DNA of 64,000 nucleotides, from assembly GCF_932276165.1 (NCBI RefSeq), contig NC_063995.1, forward strand, positions 11,346,001 to 11,410,000, in the 5' to 3' direction. The DNA comes from Plutella xylostella (lineage: Eukaryota; Arthropoda; Insecta; Lepidoptera; Plutellidae). This document shows, piece by piece, positions 56,200 to 64,000 of this stretch. Made by a program: the position numbers and the translations under genes. The number at the start of each line of letters is the position of its first letter. Positions within the stretch are counted from its first letter, which is position 1. The notes beneath the pieces are model-generated. The model was not told the DNA's origin and made no database searches. It saw only the letters and a program-made list of their open reading frames with translations.

Positions 56200-57442
56200 T
56201 ATAATTAGGAACCCAATTGGTACCTACACGGTGTCATTTTATAAATTTAAGAAGGTATACAAATACATCGCGTTGAGGAGGTATTTTAGTATTATGTAGA
56301 ACAGTTTTTTACAGGACTTTAAGAGTTTATCATCTCCAAGAACATAATAGAATTAAAATACTATTATGGGTTCTGAAATTTCATTGACTAAATTATACTT
56401 TGTACTGCCTTTTTTAAACACTGTGATATTTAAAGAAAGGTTATCCGTTGCATGCATATATCCAATACCTGCTACTCAATGACTTGCAACGCATAGCATC
56501 TCGTTTTTGGTAAGGGGTTAACAAACAAACCTATAGATAGTATGTACCTAGGATGGTATTACCGCCCTTTTGTTTAAAGATGGATTGGCCGATCTGTGAC
56601 AGCGGGTCGAATGAAATAAATATGGTGAACCCTTCTCTGCACGATGCCCAATGTGACATTCGAAGGGGTACAAGAATCAGCCAATGAATATAAAGAAGCT
56701 GGGGCACTGTTGCACCATTTTTTACTCACGACCGGGCTGTATGCAAGACTGCTCAAAATTAATTTAGCGTGCGGTTCTCATCTGGCATCCTTTTCATTTT
56801 GTTTTATTTTTTTTTGTATAATTTTTTTTTAAATGTTATTTAAGATACTGTGGACTACAATATAAGAAGTTACTTTAAATATGCAGTAATTTTATAAATA
56901 CTTACATAAAGAAAATGGAAGTATACATTTATAGGTACAATTTTGTAACATATTATTGCAAAGGCACTTATTTTTAACCGACTTAGAATTTATTGTGGAG
57001 ATCAGAGAACAGCCAGATTAAACCTGCAGTTATGTTATTTTCCTAGTCCAAATGTAATAACTCGTTTTCATTGTAAGTATGATACGATAAAAGGGGACTT
57101 TACTCGCATATTAAAATGTTTTACAGGCTTTAAGGCATATAAAATGTTGCATCATCGATAAGCCATGCGCTTCGCTCAATGCACGCTCTTTAACAAAATT
57201 GAAAGCGATATTCTCGGAAAGCAAGTAAAGTGCGCCATTTTAAAGCACATTTTACATTATAATAGCATGTAATTTTTAACAGAGTCTCATGTAAGTGCTT
57301 TAGCGAGTGCCTCGTGCAAAAAAGTAAGTGACATGCTTTAAAGTTTGAATAAAAATGTAAGAATATTCAGGTGCAGTTTTGGTAATGCGTTTGCAATTAT
57401 TGCTTCAACCTTATGATTTTATGTTGAAATTGAAAGCCTACT

Positions 57443-57468
57443 TATATATATATATATATATATATATA
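57443..57468. repeat. (TA)n microsatellite, copy B only
   Basis: Thirteen or so TA units. The matching point of copy A (near 52450) has only a short TATATA-like stretch. Confidence 0.9.
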
Positions 57469-58876
57469 ATTTGGACATATTTTACCTTCAACAGCTTCGT
57501 AGATAGATTTGACCATACAATATTAAGTACGTTTTACTTTTTTTGCTATAAATTTTTCACGGTAAGACCTAGAAAAATATTTGTACTTAAATATAAATGT
57601 ATTTTATCATTAAAATTAAGCAATTAATAATAATTATATTCTTGTGTAGTGTGAGAGATATGAACATTTAACAAACACCAGACATTTCACGCAAGCGTCT
57701 TAACTTAGCCATTTTAAGTCGTAAAAGTTTTACCGACTTGCTTAAAGAATGGCATTGTTAAAGTAACAGTCTTTAAAGTTTACTAGACGCCGCCACATTT
57801 GGTAAGCTAACGCTTGAGCAGACATAAAAGTTAAGTCAACACTTTATGTCTCAGAAATAACAACTTTGTCGTTGAGAATCTCAACAATCTTCAAAAGCAA
57901 ATTGTGTTGTTATAAGTAACTTTTTGAATATCATCTAAGGTTTATTAAAAAAACACGTTTAGGCAGATACAAAATCAATTGAATCGTAGATACCTAGTCT
58001 GAGATAAAAATAAAAATGTCTACTATGGGTAATTTTCTTGCCCAAACCACTCTTGATTTATGTATCGTTTTCAAATGATCCAAAAGTAATATGCATTTTT
58101 ATTTCATGTTAAACAATGATTCCATTATTTCTATAAGAACCTGTGAGTACAACAATAATTTATTTTCTGAGATCAATTTATTTCTTCTTTATTATTTTTT
58201 ATTAGAACGCGCTGACCTATGAAATGCACAGAGTTTTTATTTCATTACTGTTATCTGCAAGTAATTTCCTGGAACAGTTTTTATCTTTTTCTGTGTACTC
58301 TCAGTATTGTAGCCGAGAGCATAGCGGAACTATGTAATCAAAAGGAATATTTTTAAAAGGAAAAATAATAAATATTACAAAAATACAAAGTAGCATGAAA
58401 ACTGAAAAAAATGGTGAACATAAAAACTAAAAAATATGTGAACTGAAAATGTATAGCAAAAAGTAGGCTGCTCGCTTGCGAGTCACCTCTGACTAACCCT
58501 TCGGGGATTACAGTTGTGGGAATTATGTATGTATGTATAAGTTAAATAAAAGGAGTAAATAAGCGCACTTTTAGAAGAAAGATGATAAAAGTTTAAGGTC
58601 GCTTCAGAGGAACCAAGTGGATAAACTGAATGAAGAAGCCACAAAACACATTTTAAGTGGAAAATGCACTTTACTTACTTAATATAATACAAGTTTCTTT
58701 TTATAAACAAAAGTAGCAATATAGTATAGAAAACTTAAATAGATAAACTTAATAAAAAATATTAATTAAAAAAACGACTGTACTAGAATGACATGGACCA
58801 AAAGTAGATGCAGCTCTACTACCTCTTAAAAGTTTCAATAGAAGGCGTTAGTTTTTATTCTATGTATCAATTTATA

Positions 58877-58915
58877 GATAGATAGAATATTCTTTATTTG
58901 TACACACTGTAATAT
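58877..58915 (-). mobile_element. Very short LINE 3' end at the edge of duplication copy B
   Basis: TAGATAGATAGAATATTC then TTTATTTGTACAC resembles the start of 8397-8520. It begins exactly where similarity between the two duplication copies stops. Confidence 0.4.
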
Positions 58916-59486
58916 ACCCCCCCTTGTAGTTACGCTTCCGCCTCTCACCTACCTATTTAAGACGTATTTTTCGCCCTACATAAACTGAAACGAACTGAAG
59001 AGAAGTCTTGTAACGGTATACGTGTTTTGCATTATTCGTTTGGCCAATACGTGATCGTCTAGTCTAGCGGTTAGGACTCTACATTTCCGAAGTAACTCAA
59101 GTTCTTTTAGGAGGTTGAGAGAATCCCTACCCTAGCACTAATCCCTAGAACCCTAGTTCATAATCCCTAGTTTATCTATTTGTTAGGACAACAGAACAAA
59201 GCTCAAGCAATAGTTATTTCTTAAAACATACATGATTTAATTAAACAAAAGTAATTTAAATATATACAAAATTATCTATAAAAAAAGGGTTTTAAATTTG
59301 AATAGAAGGTGCGCCCCGCCTCGCACACCCTATGAAGGACGACCAGATCCGTCCACCAGACCCATCTACCTTCTCTAGCCCACTGGCTCTATTCAAACTG
59401 TTTTTTTTTGTCAGTCAGTCCCTAGGAAAGGATCTATTGATTGGGATCCAGATGATGTTAATAATATTTTATTCAGCTTCACAATT
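58916..59486. other. Unassigned DNA before the minisatellite
   Basis: Includes the tRNA-Glu-like piece and several AATCCCTAG-type repeats at 59131-59175. No gene. Confidence 0.5.
59047..59110 (+). other. tRNA-Glu-like head, decayed
   Basis: GTCTAGTCTAGCGGTTAGGA resembles the 5' part and A box of tRNA-Glu, but no intact anticodon arm or acceptor stem follows and the B-box position (ACTCAAGTTC) is poor. It is probably a SINE or tRNA remnant. Confidence 0.3.
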
Positions 59487-59903
59487 CGGCACGGATATCT
59501 CCTGAGCCTACTTAAGCATTTATTCGACACGGATATTTCCTGAGTCTACTTATGCATTTATTCGACACGGATATTTCCTGAGTCTACTTAATAATGTGTA
59601 ATAGTTATTCGGCACGGATAGTTCCTGAGCCTACTTCTGTATCCATAATATGTAATAGTTATTCGGCACGGATAGTTCCTGAGCCTACTCTTGTATTTTC
59701 GACACGGATATTCCCTGAGTCTACTTATACATTTATTCGACACGGATATTTCCTGAGCCTACTTATGTATCAATAATGTGTAATAGTAATTCGGCACGGA
59801 TAGTTCCTGAGCCTACTCTTGTATTTTCGACACGGATATTCCCTGAGTCTACTTATACATTTATTCGACACGGATATTTCCTGAGTCTACTCATGTGTAT
59901 CGT
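59487..59903. repeat. Minisatellite with a 128-bp higher-order unit
   Basis: Ten copies of a 26-base core (CGRCACGGATAKTTCCTGAG..) start at 59487, 59525, 59563, 59610, 59664, 59700, 59738, 59792, 59828 and 59866. From 59610 the spacings go 54, 36, 38, then 54, 36, 38, so three different monomers form a 128-bp unit present twice (59610-59737 and 59738-59865) with few differences. The open frames crossing it are incidental. Confidence 0.92.
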
Positions 59904-62760
59904 CACAGTACAATGTCTTCCAATAATGGACATAATTAGAATATAATTACCATCTCCCATTTCAGCTTGTGTCAAGAGCAATCACTCAAATGTATCTCTA
60001 TATTGTAGATCTCAGAGTTATGTGACAATTAATATTTTATCGATGCTGGCTTGTATCTACCATGGTACCTACAAGTTGTTCGAGGTGGTTTCCCTGCCTC
60101 TAATTAACTTCATCACAGTCAAGCTCAACATTACTTATTAATAACTAACTGTCATCATCTCCTCCTGTATATAGTATATTGGTAAGTTTGTAAGAAGGAT
60201 CCAATTCAGTAACTGCTTTCCTTTACCCAAGCTGATAAGAAGTCATTTCAATTTATTTATCGGTAGTAAGTAACTCATGTACTATGAAAATATTTCCCTA
60301 TCTTATTCAAAACTCAGTAAATTTTATTTAGAATAGAATACAGTTGAAACTCTTATTGCCGCCAATCGCCTCAATGACCCTAATTATAAGTTTTGTTTAA
60401 TATTATCAACATCTTATCCAAACCCAAATCAATCATTATTTATATTAGCAGAATTAAAGTAGAATAATAAGTATAATAAATTAATATTAATCACTGAATA
60501 TGTAAAAGTTGTCATGGTCACAGTCAAGAATATATAGTCAATGATATCCATTTAAGCATCAAATTATTTATTTATTATTTATTTATTTATTCCAGTTAAC
60601 TTAAAATAGTGTTAGTGCTCCTATGGCCGCCATCCAACACATTGACCCTACGGGTATAAGTATCTAATTGAAGGTATTTATTTTATTTAATCAGACAAGT
60701 AGATAACTTTAGTAAAAGTAAAGTTGGTGCTCAACTAGGTCGGCAACTGACTCATTGACCCTATTATTTATTAATTTTGTTTAATATTCTTAACATCTTT
60801 TCCAAAGCAAAATTAATCTTTATTTATATTAATAAAAGGGTATAATGCAGGTTTTTAAGTATTATAAATTATCATTAACCTGCTGAATATATAAGAATTG
60901 TCTTAGTCACAGTCAGTCAGGTACAAGTTATGGCCAGTGTAACCATTGAATAAAAGGAATAATTACATGAATTCTATTCTGTTGTCTGATACATAACTAG
61001 TTATTGTAGTAAGTAAATACCTATTGAATTCCAATAAAACAACCTTTACATACTTAGGTGGGTAAGTAAGTACCACAATCATACCTATCAAATATGTAGA
61101 TCAGTAAGAAGCCTAGATTCACTAAGCATACATACATCAATAACATTCACCACACATGAGATACAAAAGGATAGCTTGTTTTCCCCTAAAATTCAATAAC
61201 CTACTCTCCCACAGCCTAAACCTAACTGCTTAGCATCTAAGTGGTTTGAAGATGAAATGCATTTTATACAACCTTACATTTTAAACAATGTTCCTAGTAT
61301 CAAGTACCTAGTAAGTAAGTATAAATTAAGAATCTGGGTTTCTTAGTTCTGAACTAATGTTTTGAAAGTAGATTTATTTTGCAACCAATACAACTCTGGT
61401 GTCCCTTAAATGTTTGTTGGTTTTGTTGCTGCCGAATTGTTAAGTATGTTTTTCTTTTATGATAAACAATACTTCAAATACCTGAATTTACCAAGTGTAG
61501 CTAAACCCATAATAAAACCATAGAGAATCATTAAACTAGTGAATCACACAAGTACACACAATAATTATTCAAGTAGAAACATAGTATTTTATGAAAATAT
61601 GGTCCGGCCAATTTTCATCCCGGTGGAAAAATGTTTAAAATCATTTCAAATATTAAGAATACAAGTAATAAGTAATGTTTATAATAACCACTCTTAGAGA
61701 ATCAAAGTAGGTTGAGCTAGCTGTAGATTTTAAATTACTTAAGTACTAAATAGAAATGCTGATTCAAATAAGAATATAATTTTTCTAAATAGATTCATAG
61801 CTTAATATGAATAACCTGAAGCATATTCTTCATTCTGGTTTCAAGACTGAATAGATAAGTACATGCTTACATGAGAACTAGATGGAGTTGGTAGAAATAA
61901 GTTTATATTGTGTATCTCAGGAGATAAGTAAATAAGTACCGACTACCTAGGAATATGAATCTTCTTGTAACCTAAACAATTTCAGAATGATCTAATATGT
62001 TACCTAATAGGTTAACTTAAATTGCAAGCACTTATCACTGAATAGGATTCCACATAATTATGTTATATATCTGATGAATCATCCATTATTATTACTTAGG
62101 TACTTATTCAGATTGTTGTGCAAGCCTAGTAAGTTTGTAAACCAAATATGTTGGAACATAGGTTATGATCCACCACAATGAAACATAGGTACACCTAATG
62201 GTCTGTATTATGCTAATTACCGTTCTTTACTGGGTATGCAAAGACTGCTGGGTGAAACAATTTCAGGTAGATAGATTGCTGTGAGTAAAAGTAACATACT
62301 TAAATACTTACTTGACTCATTAGCCATCATCTCAATAGAACATACTATTCAATATCTGTACTATATTGATATAAGTAACTAAGTTTATTCCTTCCAGGTA
62401 AACAAACATAGCTTGATGAAACAAGTGGGGTAATTTTCCCATAGTCGAATGTACTTATGCTTGTAAATTGATTGTTTTATGTGATAGAATCTTTAAGGCT
62501 GATTGATGAAGTAAAAGGTGGTTTCCTTGGGTCTCTCCTAATAAACCTAGGTACCCTAGCAGCCTTCAATTTCAAAATGGCCAAGAAGCTTAACAATAAA
62601 TAATGGGAACAATTGGATTTTTAGGTTATGAAAAATATTCTAATTTTGAAACCAGAACAAAGTAGATAAATATTCTAATATAAAGAATGGGGTGAAGTAT
62701 AGATATGCTGTGATACCTCTAAATAGTGGTTATGACAAAATATTATCGACACTTAGCTGA
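59904..62760. other. Long unassigned stretch
   Basis: About 2.9 kb with no frame of 60 codons, no inverted or tandem repeat of note, and many scattered AGTAAGTA, AAGTACC and TTATTTATT words. It could be intron, or the non-coding part of an LTR element lying to its right. I see nothing specific. Confidence 0.5.
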
Positions 62761-62894
62761 GGATCCTGAAGCGCCGCCGCCGGTCGGTCGAAGCTGCAAA
62801 ACCACCCCGCCATAAAAATCACTTCCACTAACGCTCCATCCTATCACCCGAAACTCCACGAGAAGACCAAGGGCCAGTTTTCTTCCCGAATCCT

Positions 62895-62902
62895 ATTTAT
62901 AG
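62895..62902 (-). promoter_or_regulatory. TATA box-like TATAAATA, minus strand
   Basis: GGCTATAAATAGG on the minus strand lies inside a GC-richer block (about 62760-63000) flanked by very AT-rich DNA. A start would be expected 25-30 bases further, near 62870. The context could be a host promoter or the U3/R part of an LTR whose start may be at 63603. No open frame follows at once. Confidence 0.3.
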
Positions 62903-63593
62903 CCTTCCCTGACCATCGACTCCCTTTTTCTTTTTCTTTTCCCGGTTCATCCATCGAACTTTATCGATTCAACTCCCTCCCTAAGATCCTAGACTACAGG
63001 TGGCGCCACTGAGCTAGACAATAACACAACTATTAAATATTTTTAAGGTAATAAACCGATGAACTATTGTTCTATAATTATTGATAATTAATATTATTAT
63101 TATTTAACTAGTATTTACTAATTTTAAGTCCTGATTCAATTAATTAGAACTAAAAGATATTCAGTTGAGCGTCAAGGAGGCGTAGTACGTAAAGTGTCGC
63201 GTAAATTAGTGTTGTGCAAATCTGATCCTCATAATAATAACTTATCACTATGGCGTCATTCATTTCAATAATCAAACAATAATTAACAGAGCCGTATAAA
63301 CGGTTGAAACATAATATAACCGAATCTAGTATGATATCTCTTTAAACTCTAAGCGTCAACAATAAGACTTGTACTTATTCTAGGTATCTGTCGATTCGAA
63401 CGACACAACAGCCCCCGAACATTACCATATAAGGAAATGCATCATCGAGTCTAACCCATTAGATGGCACTAGTGTGGCATTTCTACATCGCGGTATGGTT
63501 GTGTTTTCCAACCAGCGTATAGTCTTATTTTGCTTATAATAAAAATTTCGCCAATCTATACATAATGTATAAGTCTGCTACGGACGGACTATG

Positions 63594-63793
63594 TTCCGTT
63601 ACAACCACCCCCTAAATTTTTAGGAAATGCAATTGGATAAAAATTTACCTATCTAAGACTTATGCATTATACATGAATAACGGTACATGAAAATAACAAA
63701 CTAATATCAGAACCTTACAATACAAATAAGTTTCGTTACAACCACCCCCTAAATTTTTAGGAAATGCAGTTGGATAAAAATTTACCTACTTAA
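63594..63793 (-). repeat. Duplicated polypurine/TGTAACG motif, possible LTR edge
   Basis: Two near-identical blocks of about 62 bases (63594-63655 and 63731-63793, offset 137) contain, on the minus strand, ATTTAGGGGGTGG followed by TTGTAACG. A purine-rich tract directly before TGTAAC is what marks the left edge of a 3' LTR. If so, the LTR would start at 63603 and run left towards the TATA box, with the internal region beyond the right end of the window. No matching second LTR or coding region is visible, so this remains inference. Confidence 0.35.
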
Positions 63794-64000
63794 CTTGATA
63801 GACAATGATAACTCTATATCTTAGTGAAGGTGATAAACCCCAATACTCTCATATTAAATTTACTTAATTCATAGTATTGTAACCAGTGTTTTATTGTTAC
63901 TTAGTAATATTAAAAACAGAATATTCGAGGTAACAGTCGCTGTACCCTTCGCTATCTCGAATATGCAACGAGTTCGGGGCCCCCTACTGCAGATAGATGC

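Larger units (their letters stand above)
54498..58876. repeat. Tandem segmental duplication, copy B
   Basis: The second copy, 4637 bases downstream at its start. It differs from copy A by a segment of about 510 bases at 55328-55840 that includes a perfect foldback, a (TA)n expansion at 57443-57468, and lack of the SINE at 53096. About 500 bases of unrelated DNA (53999-54497) separate the copies. Confidence 0.93.

Noticed and set aside
59487..59903. Regularly spaced repeats resembling a CRISPR array
   Set aside because: The DNA is insect nuclear, the cores vary, and the spacers themselves repeat (54-36-38 pattern). It is a minisatellite.

Overview
The window looks like nuclear DNA of an insect, most probably a moth or butterfly. 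It is AT-rich and full of short runs such as tacctacc and aggtacc. Its repeats are the kinds typical of Lepidoptera: RTE and CR1/Jockey-type LINEs, tRNA-headed SINEs, hairpin MITEs, and an ORF1 with a PHD finger. The species cannot be named from this. I find no host protein gene, rRNA or functional tRNA that I can support. All long coding regions belong to non-LTR retrotransposons. The window is therefore intergenic, or lies inside a very large intron.

Left part (1-23 kb): unassigned AT-rich DNA carrying small elements. A tRNA-type SINE at 1233-1706 is split by an RTE-like LINE fragment with a 10-bp target-site duplication (TSD). Two near-complete copies of a second tRNA-type SINE family lie at 3468-3777 and 18227-18555, each with TSDs. 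A SINE with a 5S-rRNA-like head lies at 17263-17640. Several hairpin MITEs and LINE 3' ends are scattered through.

Middle (23-34 kb): a complete, uninterrupted RTE-type LINE on the minus strand (23058-26261), with an 11-bp TSD, a short overlapping upstream ORF and a 990-residue endonuclease/reverse transcriptase. It is followed by a 5'-truncated, frameshifted CR1/Jockey-type LINE on the plus strand (about 29670-33497) and a tRNA-type SINE on the minus strand.

34-49 kb: MITEs, SINE fragments, a 5'-truncated LINE reverse transcriptase on the minus strand (42840-44215), and an isolated 5' piece of a LINE ORF1 with an intact PHD finger (45786-46331).

49.8-58.9 kb: a direct tandem duplication of about 4.2 kb (49861-53998 and 54498-58876). 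The copies have since diverged by insertions. One of these, in the second copy, is a foldback sequence with perfect 84-bp arms.

59-64 kb: a minisatellite with a 128-bp higher-order unit (59487-59903), a long unassigned stretch, and near the right edge a TATA-type promoter-like site and a repeated polypurine/TGTAAC motif suggesting an LTR on the minus strand.

The elements are connected mainly through mobilisation. The LINEs encode endonuclease and reverse transcriptase, while the SINEs and truncated LINEs carry matching tails and TSDs that mark them as products of such enzymes. The MITEs need transposases that are not encoded here. All identifications come from reading the sequence; no database search was possible.
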